From positions 19,902,001-19,966,000 of the forward strand of contig JBHGNT010000005.1 of assembly GCA_043228905.1 (NCBI GenBank): a stretch of DNA of 64,000 nt, read 5' to 3'. How positions within the stretch are numbered: position 1 is the first letter of the stretch; the number at the start of each line of letters is the position of its first letter. The translations under genes were made by a program, and so were the position numbers. The notes under the pieces were generated by a model. The model had not been told where the DNA came from, made no database searches, and was given only the letters and a program-made list of their open reading frames with translations. This DNA comes from Azolla caroliniana (Eukaryota > Polypodiophyta). Below are positions 10,006-21,035 of this stretch, in pieces.

Positions 10006-10965
10006 GGGCGTCCCAACAATAGTGGGTAAGCTCCCTGAGCCTGTAGCTGGAGAACTACTACGGAAATGCGAAATGTGTGACCCCCGATGGTCACTTCCAG
10101 ATCACGTATTAATCCAGTCGGTCGGACTGAGCTTGTGTCCGCCATCCGAAGCCAAAACGGGCATGGTTCCCAGTCATGGATTCCTAGAGTGTTACACGTT
10201 CGGAGGTTGATCACGTTCACGCCGGATCTTCCATCGATAATCGTGCTGAGTAGCTCTTTTCCTTTCACGATGGCTATGATTGCCAGACTGCTCGTGTCTA
10301 CCACTGTCAGTCCTTCCTCCGGATTTGAAAAGAATGTCGGAGCCGGTGGTGTGTCGGCTGCCGTCCTTCCTGTCTTCAGTCCTTCCGTGAAGCGTGGTAC
10401 CAGTTGCAATAGCCGGCCTAACAGCAGCGTTATTTGGCATTCTTGCAACACCTGCCATGTTGGGTTTTCGAGCTGCCCCGGGCCGGTGAGCTCTTCGGCA
10501 TTCTCCTTTTGTTGTTCAAACTCTGCCGCATTCCGCTCGTTTGCCTTCTTCACCCATACGGTTGCCTGCTTCCGGATGGCTTCTTGAGTTTCCCACTCTG
10601 TGGCTTTGCCCTTTGATCTTGTAGTGACTTGTTGTATGTCTATGACTTCCGCGTCTACCATGTTCACCGTTGGTCACTTGTCGTAGCTCTTCGCCGGACA
10701 TTGATTACTATAGTGGCCTTCTTGCCGGAAATAATAGCAGTACGGCTTCTGGGTGTTGCTAGATTCGGCGTGTGTGCTTGGTGGAGGTCCTATGGTAAGT
10801 GCTTGGTTTTGGTTCGGTTGGCTGCTTGGAGCACCCTTTTCTGGTTCCCGTGGATAACCCCCCTTTTTGTTGAAATGACGTTTATTATTGAAATTCTTTT
10901 TGTTGTGGTAACCTTGTCGGGGCTGGTCGTCATACTTGCCGTAGTCATCCCGTAGTGGTCGCCAA
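10002..10965 (-). pseudogene. gypsy gag remnant with zinc knuckle, and protease
   Basis: Next to the 5' LTR is a basic linker (about 10950-10790, rich in Asn, Lys, Gln and Pro), then one zinc knuckle reading CYYFRQEGHYSNQC (about 10741-10700) in which the second Cys is Phe. The next open segment (10667-10002) holds a retropepsin-like region with IDGRSGVNVI (the family usually has DGGS/DSGS) and ends AYPLLLGRP. Only about 220 bases lie between the LTR and the knuckle, so the capsid part of gag is missing. Confidence 0.7.
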
Positions 10966-10971
10966 AAACTG

Positions 10972-11410
10972 TGTTATTCCTTAGGGCCGGACAATGGCCT
11001 AACACAAGGTGTCTACGGAAGACACTTCACCAAAGGGGTGTTACGGCGAGATAACTTAAGACACAATGATTAATCAGACTTAATTGGCTACTTAAACAAT
11101 ACGGCATTAACTTAATACACGCGTAAGATATAACAATTAATAAAGAACGGTAATCAATACGTGAAGATAAAACAAGAAGCTTATATTAATTATCCGTCAA
11201 AGTTCTACATTGTAACCGGGCCTTTATATAGGTCACCGGTGTTGAGTACAAAACGGTGCCAACCGGCACCTGTTCGGAATCGGTCCGGATTCGGATCGGC
11301 ATACCGATTCCGGTCCGTCCATTCACGTCCCACTATTCTACTTAATTAAAATAGATTCCAAATAACAATCCCTTTCACATTCTAGTCTTTAACTCCTTTG
11401 TCGGCCGACC
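10972..11410 (-). repeat. 5' LTR of Tat-like gypsy element, outer end eroded
   Basis: This is the second copy of the LTR at 3682. It starts with the same TGTTATTCCTTAGG on the plus strand and carries the TATATAAAG box (11230-11222, minus). Relative to the left copy it has a 4-base insertion near 11401 and lacks the terminal GGGTAACA, so the outer boundary at about 11410 is approximate. Confidence 0.85.
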
Positions 11411-13948
11411 CATCTTATCCCTCTTCTTCCACAACAAATTTCAAAGAGGTTGCAAAATAGAATGCAAAGCCTTCTTTGTCCATGGCAACAATGGCAAGTA
11501 ATATAATATCATGGGTTCCATAATACATTGTACAACCTTCAAGCGTACATGAAATGGCTAAGATTGTAACTTCCAATACATGAACTTATCCCTCAACTTA
11601 CTAGACATCCATTCAATCAATTGACCATTTGTAACATTCATTCCTAATGGATAGCCTAAGTGTCGAAAAATAGAGCCTTTCTTCACCACAGATCCTTGTC
11701 ATCCTAAACATTCCAAGTGATATCATACTAGACTTCCTTGAATTAATATGTAATCCGGAAGCCAATGCAAATTAGTTCCATACAAGCATCCCCTTCTCAA
11801 AATTCTCTCGTGAAGCTTGTAGAAACATGAAAGAATCATCAGCCAAAGCTTGTGCTACTAGTTGCCCTCCAGACGGAAGATGTAGACCCATAATGTCACC
11901 ATTTATTGCAAGCCTTGATAACATCACTAACAAGGGATGAGTAAGAATAGCAAACAACAATGGGCTAAGAGGGAATTCTTGACGAACAGATCTTGTGAGT
12001 GCAATATCTGATGTAACTCCCCCATTAAGCATTACTTGAGACACCGCATCTTGTCCTAATAATAATATGAGGTGAGACATAGGAGGTCCAAAGCCCATTG
12101 TATGCATTAACACAGAAACAAAGGGCCAATTAACATTATCATAACCTTTCTCTAAATCTAATTGCACCATAATCAATTCTTGATAAGTGTTTTGAGCATA
12201 ATCCATGGCCATTTGAACATTCAACACATTATGCAATATATTCCTACCTGCAATAAAACCATATTGGGCGAGATGTATCAACTTTGGCAAATACTTTTGT
12301 AATGTATTTGCCAAGATCTTTGTAAATATCTTATACAACCCCCCATCAGAGAAATAGCTCTCCATTGATGAAATGATTCGGGAGATGCCACCTTTGGAAC
12401 TAATTTAATTAGACCAACCTTCTAAGCTTGAGGCATATGATCAGAACCCCAAGAACATTAAAGCATCAAAGTTAAGGGTCCCTTTAAAATGTTCGAATAT
12501 CGCTTAAAAACTTCATTTGTGAAACCATCCCAACCAAGACTCTTACCACTAGGAAGATGCCTTAAAACTATGTCCACCTCATCCTTAGTGAAATCCACAT
12601 CCAATTCATGACTAATGAGGTCATGCACAATACATCCAACCATATCATAAAACTCATGACGTGCTCTACTCACCTCATTTTTCATTAACAGTTGTGGGCC
12701 AATCAACTCCTTAAAGTAATGAACACATATGTCAATTATTGTAGTAGGATCCACTATCCATTCATCCCCTTGCTTCACATGTACCACATTAGATCTATCG
12801 TAAGTAGGATGTAACGCTTGAAAAAACAAATGAGATTGACATTGATTATTTGTGAGCCCATCCCTCAATTGTCGCATCTTCATATAACGATAACTTTGAC
12901 ATTGCAACTGAGAAATAATAACATGCAATTGACTTTGGATATCCAAAAGCTCCTCATCTAATGGTGCATGTATCAATAATGTATTACACCTGGAGAGAAC
13001 TTGTGAGAATTGTCGAAGAAGACCTCTTCTTTGTTGAGCATTAGTTACTCCATACATATGATGAATGATCTTAAATATTCGTAATGTGATATCCCATGCT
13101 TTAACTCCTTTAAGATTCACTTCTTGTGAAAAATTTACCAAAATTTGCTCCATGAGAAAATCAAAGTGAGTTTGATGCAAAAGAGAAGAGTTAAAGCGTA
13201 ACAGAGGCTTTCAAAGTAAGGATTTATACATGTCAATTGTATGATTACAAACCTCCAAACAAATAGGAAAGTGATCTCAAGTTCCTACATCTTGTAGAAC
13301 TTTTATACGAAGTGATGGCGGTAAAAAAGAATCATTGTGCGTCACATACATTCTATCTAACCGACTCCATGTTTGTCTATGTTGAGCGGATTCGAAGGTA
13401 AAACCTGGATCATTCTCATGCAACCATGTCCAAAAATCCAACTTCAGAACCTCCATAGCCAATGAATCCCAAGCCAGTTGCTCAAGATCATCCATGATTG
13501 AATGTTTAGATGTAGATTGAGATGCATCAACACAATGTTAAAATCAACTATAAGTAATTCTGGACGACCCACACATAGGGTTTGAAGGAGTGAGCCCCAT
13601 AATGCAATACGTTGAGTGGCTTGGTTAGGGGCATAAATCCCAACCAACCACACAACTTGGCCAAGAAAAGTGATACCTATAACCAAAAACCAACCATAAG
13701 GATAATTATGCACCACTTGAGGATAATATTTATCTACACAATTAATACCACACTTGAATAATGATTATTAAGATGTTCTACATAGAACGATGAATATCCA
13801 CGTAAATGAACTGTGGATCCACTAACTCATGACACTTATGCTCAACTGCACATAATACATGTCATTCTTTACTTAACAAAGTTTCACATAATATATACTT
13901 CTTATGAGGAGAATATGCCCCTCTCACATTCCATGTTACCACTTTCAT
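11411..13948 (-). pseudogene. LINE ORF2, endonuclease and reverse transcriptase segment
   Basis: Reading leftward from an ATG at 13948, the product starts VVTWNVRGAYSPHKK, the usual start of the apurinic-type endonuclease of plant L1 LINEs. It continues with VGIYAPNQATQRIALWGSL and LLIVDFNIVL (13716-13444) and SRLDRMYVTH (near 13340). RT follows: HLPSGKSLGWDGFTNEVFK (about 12550), YKIFTKILANTLQKYLP, YGFIAGRNI, VQLDLEKGYDNVNW, and ALADDSFMFLQ where FADD/YADD is expected. Several stops and frameshifts separate the parts. The frame runs to FLWKKRDKMG next to the gypsy 5' LTR and resumes on the far side of the gypsy element at 3681. It is an old, inactive copy. Confidence 0.85.
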
Positions 13949-14139
13949 CAATCAACAACGTTATGGGTGCACTTGCCCATTTAGAGCAATTGATGTCATG
14001 AAACTAGTCAACACATGCTCCAATGCTGCATATGGATTTTCATGCACCCCATCCTTAGGGTTGTCTATCGAAATCTTTTGTTTAGGTTCTCCCACTTGAC
14101 GAAAACCTCGAGAATTTGATTAATGTATGGAAGTTTCCC

Positions 14140-14485
14140 AGTAAAAAATAATATAACCACACGATCATAAAATAGATAAAAAAAATTGCATCACTGCCTT
14201 AGTATCAACTTCCACATCATACTCATACTCATCAATGCATTCTTTAGCTTCATTTTCATTTTCTTCCACAATATCAGACAACAAGGTATTGGCAATTCCC
14301 TATAAATTATCCCAAATACAATGATCCTGGTCAACCTCATCCACATGTATTACTTCAACAAATGTCAATTTTTTCTCATTAATTTCCTCAATACCCTTAA
14401 ACCTCTTAGAGCTTCCAATGTCTTCCCTTTCACGATTACATTCAACCATCATATTACTCTTTTTTGGATCAATTGTTTCCATATC
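14140..14485 (-). pseudogene. possible LINE ORF1 remnant
   Basis: A minus-strand open segment starting near 14482 encodes an acidic/basic stretch (ETIDPKKSNMMVECNRERED, FVEVIHVDEVDQDHCIWDNL), has a stop at 14300, then reads on as an acidic region to about 14200. It lies just upstream of LINE ORF2 on the same strand, the place of ORF1, and is cut on its 5' side by the solo LTR. No zinc knuckle is visible, so the ORF1 label rests on position. Confidence 0.4.
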
Positions 14486-15117
14486 AATGTTGACGTGGAA
14501 TACACGGATTAATCTCCGGCAACAACCGAAGCGTAGATCACTTGATGACAATCGAAAAGAAAACCACAGACTAAATGGGAATGGAGGTAAGTCGACAAAA
14601 CAGAAAGAGAATACACATGATATTAACGTGGAAAACCCTAAGAGGGAAAAACCACAGGAGTCCACAGACTCCAAACTATCACTCTGTAAAGTAATACAAC
14701 AGGGAGCATACAGGCAACAACCTCTTGCTCACAATCTTCGCCTAGCGGCGGTTACAACAGAGACACAATCTCTGTATGTCGCTCTCTCTCTCTCTTACGC
14801 ACCATACAGAGGTTACACCAATAACTCTATCATTGTAGCTATTAAGTTTGCCCTAGGTCATATTTATACTAATATGACTTTCGGGCTATTTACAAATATA
14901 GCCCCAGTGGGCTCTCTGGAACATATTTACATATATGTCCCTTCCATCCGATGAGAGGTTCTCATCAGGTCTGCAACATCTGGTTCTCACTGGGTCTTCC
15001 TTGCCAGGTACTCGTCATCCGGTTCTTGTCGGGTCTTCCGTTGTCGGGTACTCCACATCCGGTTCTCATTGGGTCTTCTCACTTCCCATCCGGAGGGACC
15101 TGTTTCCTAACAAATGT
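14486..15117 (-). mobile_element. solo LTR (copia-like) with AATGT target-site duplication
   Basis: On the plus strand the LTR runs from TGACGTGGAATACACGG (14491) to GTTTCCTAACA (15112), 622 bases, with TG...CA ends. The 5-mers AATGT at 14486-14490 and AATGT at 15113-15117 are identical, a perfect target-site duplication. On the minus strand the 3' half carries GTGGTTTTTCCCTCTTAGGG followed by TTTTCCACG, a sequence often seen in U5 of plant copia LTRs. No internal domain accompanies it. The likely origin is recombination between two LTRs of a full element, leaving one. Confidence 0.82.
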
Positions 15118-15482
15118 CTCCCACAATTTGTGAGGAATTTCATGTTTATATCCATTATTCTTAAGGTGATATTGATCCAGGATAAAAACAATTTTCCATG
15201 AACAAGAGAGACAACTAGAACTCACCCGATTGAAGAGGTCGAAGATGATGAAGACAATAGAAGACCAGCAATGTGTGTTCAGTATGTGGATGCCGATAAC
15301 ACAAGATTCCTTATTTCTATCGCCGCTTCTTGTACAGACCACCAAATTTAACTTGCTATATCTCGTTACGAATCTCGAATCGAGGGATTTCTAACACTTG
15401 TCTTTGTGCTGAATTCTGTTGTTGATAGAGAGCGCAGCAATAAAAACAAATTTGCTTCTTCTTCTTCCCCTCTCCACTCTTG

Positions 15483-15522
<40 letters not shown>

Positions 15523-15560
15523 CCTTCATATTTCTCCAGTACATATACAATAAAATCATA
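15118..15560 (-). other. possible 5' UTR/first exon on minus strand with GA tract
   Basis: Read on the minus strand, a (GA)n tract (15519-15486) is followed by purine-rich sequence and then, near 15226, an exon-like end with a good donor (CAATCGG|GTGAGTTC). This resembles the 5' end of a plant transcription unit running leftward into the transposon nest. No recognisable protein is encoded. It could equally be LINE 5' untranslated sequence or chance. Confidence 0.25.
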
Positions 15561-16705
15561 ATATTATAATTAAACTATGAGAGTGAAGATGTGTTTAATA
15601 CAACACCATATAATTGATGTCCTCGTTGATATAACCCCTTGCTTATATACTCTTGCGTGTTGACTCATCCTCCCTCTCTACTCTTTAGTGTTACAATCAT
15701 CAAGTCAATGGTTTAGAGAGTTAATAATTAAGAAATAAGATTAAGTTAGGTAATTAAGCATCAATTAACCTCAAGTTGGTGGAGAAAACAACAAATTGAG
15801 TCGATCTTGTATTGATGAGCACGATGCTTTTTGCCTAAGTAGCCAACCACCTTCCACTACACCTAATCTTATTATCTACAACATACAAGCCCCAATAAAA
15901 AATGGGGCAAAAGGTTCCCATGCTTAGCCTCTACAACTCAAGTTGATCCCTTTCCCTAACCAAGATACTCAAAGAAATATCTAAACAACTTTACATTTCA
16001 CAACCATAATAAACACTCTTTAAGAGAGAAAATGTGTGCTAAATTTCTTAAAGGAAAAACAAATTTCTTATGACTTCAAAATGCATCAAAACCCTTGGGT
16101 CAATCACTAGTGCAAAATTAGGATGATGCGTGAGTAGGTTAATTAAGAGTTCTAATAAATTATATATCATAAGTGAACCATCTCATTTTGTGAAAAAAAA
16201 CCAGAATCACAATCTCCAAATGTGTGTTTTATCTATGTTTTACAAATGAGAGAGTTTACTTCCAATATTTCGGTGGATTAGATTGGTATTTTTTATATTT
16301 TCCCGTCATCAACATATGGAAACGTGTATTAGATGCACTATGTTAAAATATATTTTTTTTGTAAAGATTGAACATAGAGTTAGCTTACTAGCTGGAGCAA
16401 GCTTCTTTATTCTTTTTTATCACAAGAACATGGTGGACATCCTTGGCACTAATGTGAATGTGGGGTGTAATTTATAATGAGTCGATAATACATATGCAAG
16501 TAACATAGTGGAATGAGAAAAAAGAGGGCACATTTGTGGGGTAACATTTGTAGTGAGTAAAAGGCCGCCAATGTGTGTGTGTGTGTGTGTGTGTGTGTGT
16601 TGATAGCAAAAAGTCAATTGTTAGACAGAGATGAACCACAATAAAGGGAGGATGATGCTACATAGGAAACTTGATATGATCTCATTTCTCATTTAAAGTT
16701 TAGAA

Positions 16706-16748
<43 letters not shown>

Positions 16749-16787
16749 GCACAAACTAATTAACAACAGTTTGTTTTCAAGCTTCTC
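15561..16787. other. AT-rich spacer with microsatellites
   Basis: No gene is recognised. The stretch holds a (GT)n run at 16571-16600 and a (CT)n run at 16708-16746. The latter lies about 40 bases before the proposed start of the unknown gene and may be part of its 5' UTR. Confidence 0.6.
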
Positions 16788-18843
16788 ATGAAGGTAATCT
16801 AAATTTTCATTTATTCTTTTGCTTCTTCTTCTTCTATTTGTCTCTATCTCATATAACTACTTTTGCTTTCATATTCCTCCCATTGTTTTAATAGTTCCAT
16901 GCCTTCCCATCATTTTCGATGGTAACAACCATGATTGCATATGCCAAATCATATTTACATATCCACACATTCATCTAGGCATTTTTTACATGCATATGAA
17001 TCTCCATACATATATAGATTCACATAGGTATGTGCTTGTGTTGTATGGAATGTGTGTCTATGGTGCATATGCATTTATATGCTCTTCTTAGCTTATCCTA
17101 CACTTCTTTACAATAGAAGTTGATACATACATGCGCATTATACAACTACATATGTGGATATATAAATATATGCCATATATGCATAGACACATGCCATAGA
17201 TGCAAACTACATAAAGAGAAAGAGAGTACTTTGAAATGTTTAAATTTTTTGTCCCACACTCATTGTATTCTTGTATCTCTATTTTTTTATTTTTGTAGTT
17301 ACAACAAAGGTCTCCTAAATGCCATAATTACAATGTCCCACATAACTATAGCACAAAGGAGCAATGTGTGTATGTCATCTCATCGAAGCATAACGACAAC
17401 AAATGCTCGCCCATCCATGGATCATCTAAGAATTTCCAAAGGAAAGAAGTCGTATCACCTACTACTCAATATGTTTCGACAAAGGCTTACAATAAAAAAG
17501 ATTATGATTATTTAGCTAAATTCCCACTTTCTACAACAAAGTTGTTGTACACAAACAACAAGAATGAGATTTTAAAAGTCAATAAGAATGGGATGGGATA
17601 TGAAACCTCCATCAATTCCTCTATCGATTCTATAGTTACTTATGGAAATCGGAATTCTAACATGAATGTAGAATTTCCTAGCAATGATTTTGAATCAAAT
17701 CAGAAGTTGCATAATAACACAGAGGTAGAATTTGATAGCTATAACTTGAACTTGAAGCATAAGCTACATAACACAGAGGTTGATCTTGATCCCTACAACT
17801 TTGTACAATCATGTCATGAAGTACCTAATACTGAGGTGGAATTTGATAGGAATAACTTTTTACAATTGGAGCATGAATTACACAAGACAGAGGTGGTGTA
17901 TGATAATAAAAGGACTAAACAAATTCGACAGAAAACATGCAATATTGAAGGGAAACTCGACACCAAAAACTCAACACTACAACAAAAAATGCATGAAAAA
18001 GAGGTGCACAATAAATTGTTGAATGGGCTTTTGATTGGAAGTGATGTTGTTAAAGAAATATCTAGCAAGTGCAATAAGCACAATGAAAAGGTAAACCACA
18101 AGGTGAGTGAGAAGAAGCCCTTTTTAATGTATAAGGAATATGATTTATTTTCTTAGGTTATGAGTAATGTAGCTAAGTGGTTTTTTGGACATGAATTTTA
18201 GTTAATTGTTACTTTAATGATCTACATGTTCAATATGAAGTATTGAAGTATTTTTACAAGAAATGTATCACTAATAGACCCATTGCTTTACAAACTTAGA
18301 GACTTCAACCAACCACATCTTTAATTTTAGATTTACCACTACATCTTGATCGTAGAGTTTATTTTGTAATTAATTATAATTTTGCAACAATGCTTTCACA
18401 TTGTGTTTTATCATGTGGTTTCTATATAACAATTTCATTATTACTACAAAGTTGTGATGTTGACGTTGGACCTTGCCTTTCAGAAGACAAGTGTATCTAT
18501 TCCGAAATCTAGTTTGGGGGATAGAGAAACATATTCTCCCAACAAAGAAACATATATATGTGTTTTGGGTCAAGTTCAAAAGAAGAAAAGAGAAGGGCTA
18601 TTGGTTGGACAACCTTTTACTCTAGATGCTCAAATTCCTATTGTTACTCAAAGAGAGGGTTTCCTCCCTCAAGCAACACCTGTAAAAATACATACACAAA
18701 CACCCATTGTAAAGCATAAATTCACGGCAACAAAGTTATCACATCGCTTTGGTGCTTATGTCAAGAAATCTTCTTTGGTGAGCCATGAGATACTTTTCTC
18801 GTTTAACTTTAAGACAAAAATTTCCTATTATGCCAATGTCTAA
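16788..18843 (+). CDS. unrecognised spliced gene with internal 18-19-residue repeats
   Basis: The product belongs to no family I recognise. Exon 2 (17299-18102) follows an acceptor in TTTTATTTTTGTAG whose final TAG would be the in-frame stop; beyond it the frame is open for 268 codons. It ends at a strong donor, CACAAG|GTGAGTGAG. Exon 3 (18484-18843, stop TAA) follows GCCTTTCAG and continues in the same phase (0) for 119 codons. A tiny first exon, ATGAAG|GTAATCT (16788-16793), just after a CT-rich leader, also fits phase 0 and would give about 389 residues; this exon is inference. The protein is Asn/Lys/His-rich and hydrophilic, with no signal peptide or membrane segment. About four tandem units of 18-19 residues (TEVEFDSYNLNLKHKLHN and relatives) lie at about 17715-17945. 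GC is low, like its surroundings. Confidence 0.55.
17715..17945 (+). repeat. tandem coding repeat, 54-57 bases per unit
   Basis: Units begin at TEV codons near 17720, 17776, 17830 and 17887. They read TEVEFDSYNL.., TEVDLDPYNF.., TEVEFDRNNF.. and TEVVYDNKRT... The first three are well conserved and the fourth is diverged. Unit lengths are multiples of three, which keeps the reading frame. Confidence 0.7.
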
Positions 18844-19954
18844 ATTTTGTATTTTCTTATTGTATTTGCTAGAATTGGAGACTTTGTTTTCTTGCCCCTA
18901 TAACGATCGAATGAAGTCACATACAGTTATTGGAAGCATCATCATAATGCTATATCGGTAAAGGAATCTAAAAGTCATATCCACGCCAACACATCAACAA
19001 TTGCTATTTAACCAATATATTTTATGTGTTTATTAAGATGTGTAACAATGACTTTGTATTCTATGCAATATGAGAGTGTATCTCGATTATAGTATGCCCA
19101 ATGTAGCCTTTATAAAATGCACAATATGAGAGTGTATCTTGATTCAAGGGAAACATTCAACCTCTATATTATGCACAATACATGAATTGTGTATTTTATT
19201 CGTGCTTTTTGAAGCAAGTATTGTAAATGAGGAGCTTGAGGTTGTGCGACCTTTACAAATGGATGAGGTTGTTCTCATTTTTAGCCTAGCTTGTTGACTA
19301 GAGATCCAAGATGATGAATCCAAAACTAAATAATGATTTTCTTCATTATGCTTGCAAAGTCAATGTAAAAATTGTTGACAATTGGATAAATGTGAACCTA
19401 AAAGGAAACAAGAAGTTTTTTGGGAAAAAAAAAGGAAAGAACAAGTGCTTCGATACAAATATGATTCTTTTAGTATGTCAATATCCACAATATTTTACAT
19501 CACTTTCTACTTCCTATGTGCAACTAGACGGTGATTATGTAAGTATCAACAAGATATGGAAGCAAACTTTTAATAATTTAAGGTATATATTGGGAGGAGT
19601 CACTAATTGTAAGATGTGAGAGCCAATAGTTAGATTTAAGGTGATACTTTCATATATCACTATCATTGACATTTCATGTCCTCTAGAATGTAATTCTCAC
19701 AATAGTTAGGTATTGAGAAAGTGCCTAAAATATAATAATTGTATGACAAATCTTTACTCTATTCTACCTTTTTGCTTTATGTGTAAGCTATAAATGAATT
19801 GGATCAATTATCAATTTCTTTAACATTACCAATTGTTGTATCATCGGTTTTTCTTTTGGATAATGAAAGATACACCCTTATCATTTGTTTAGGGTTTAGG
19901 GTTGTATCATCCACCAAATGTGTTATTTTGGACAATAAACAATTACCCTTATAA
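18844..19954. other. AT-rich spacer with a short open frame
   Basis: An ATG-initiated frame at 19311-19619 (+, 102 codons, Lys/Asn-rich) has no recognised similarity and may be chance in AT-rich DNA. A 23-base direct repeat (CAATATGAGAGTGTATCT core) occurs at 19066 and 19122. Nothing else is seen. Confidence 0.5.
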
Positions 19955-19959
19955 TATGT

Positions 19960-20426
19960 TGTAAAAGTTAGCGTGCAAAAGCTTGACAAACCCGGTTAAG
20001 CCGGGCAGCAATAGAGAATAGAAAACACAGGTTCAATGGAAGCTTGAGAATATTTAGCATACACGGGAGAGACAGAGACATAGAGGGAGAGAGAGAGAGA
20101 GCAGAACATAAAACTCTATTCTAAAATAATAATCCTCTGTGTACATGGAATGGGCTCAGAGAGCACTTTTATACAAGTCCATAAAGGACTGACCGAAGTA
20201 CTGATAGGTACTTCAATGCTCATACGAGCGACTGTCACTGACTCCCAAACATATGCCTACGTACTAGGCTGGATCCGTAGGCCTCTAACGGCCTACCGGT
20301 TTCAATCCGATCCGACTCCTGGTTCCGGATATCATCCGGACACCGATCTGGTTCTCCGTTCTGGATATCGATCCGGCTCTAGCTTATTCAGCCGATCTGG
20401 ATCCGGTTGAGCTTGCTCGCTCAACA
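19960..20426 (-). repeat. 3' LTR of copia copy 2
   Basis: Plus-strand ends are TGTAAAAGTTAGCG and GCTCGCTCAACA, 467 bases. A TATAAAAG box reads on the minus strand at 20173-20166. A GA-rich stretch at 20068-20101 is longer than in the other LTR. Confidence 0.92.
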
Positions 20427-20444
20427 CTCCCCATCAAGCTCAAC
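20406..20444 (-). repeat. inverted repeat bracketing polypurine tract, copia copy 2
   Basis: GTTGAGCTTG (20406-20415) and CAAGCTCAAC (20435-20444) are exact inverted arms around the LTR end and the polypurine tract (ATGGGGAG on the minus strand). This is the same arrangement and the same arms as at 2369-2406. Confidence 0.75.
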
Positions 20445-21035
20445 TTGAGGTCAGATCGTGGTGTCAGTGTCTGCAGTAGCCGTTCTTTTCCTCTGGCTCC
20501 TTCTGACGTCCTCCCGCCTTGCTCGCACACCTCGTCCTCCTTGGTCGGCTTGTCTGCTCAGCATGCCCATCTCATCTCCTTCGTTGTTATGACTCTGGCG
20601 CTTGTCGACCCATCAGTTCCTTCGTGTCAGTGTCGACTTCCACTGCCTTCTCATCCGCTTGGCCTTTAGTTGATTCGGTTCTTCCGAATTCAACTGTTGA
20701 ACCGAATCAGCTTCCTCCGATTCGTTCCAGCTCTTGTCCGAGTTGGTAGTCTCCAACTCGTCTTCCAATCTTAGGCCCTTCACAACATCGGTCCAGGCCT
20801 TCTTCCGGTCGGCGCTATCCTTCTTGACTCTGTCGCCGCTGCCGCTTGCTCCGACTTGTTCAGATGTGCCGACTCCTTCGGTCCGCTCGGCTTCCTTTAT
20901 TTGCTCAGCTCCCCCCTTGGTTCTTTCTTCCTCTCCAGCTCCTTGTCCGGTGCCATCCATTCCCGTTCCTGTTCTCTCCCTCAAGTGCGGCACATCGAGA
21001 TGTTGAATGCCGAGCATCTCCAAAAAATGTTGCAA
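20427..21035 (-). pseudogene. charged C-terminal tail after copia RNase H, copy 2
   Basis: From 21035 leftward an open frame of 140 codons starts with the RNase H end (MLGIQHLDVPHLRER) and continues through a Gly/Glu/Lys-rich segment with DVVKGLRLEDEL, NSDKSWNESEE and MRRQWKSTLTRR. The corresponding region of copy 1 matches these motifs. After about 20613 the frame is no longer clearly open. Confidence 0.6.

Larger units (their letters stand above)
3682..11410 (-). mobile_element. Ty3/gypsy retrotransposon, Tat-like, degenerate, with extra ORF
   Basis: Two about 440-base LTRs (3682-4124 and 10972-11410) flank a minus-strand internal region. It reads a gag remnant with zinc knuckle, protease, RT (FLDD motif), RNase H, integrase, and then a further sense ORF region before the 3' LTR. 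Protease-RT-RNase H-integrase order makes it Ty3/gypsy. The FLDD motif and the extra ORF downstream of integrase suggest the Tat/Athila side of the family; the exact lineage is inferred. About 20 mismatches separate the LTRs by eye, so the insertion is not recent. No target-site duplication is visible: GTGAT lies to the left, while the right LTR outer end has lost its terminal TGTTACCC-equivalent. The element interrupts the LINE. Confidence 0.85.
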
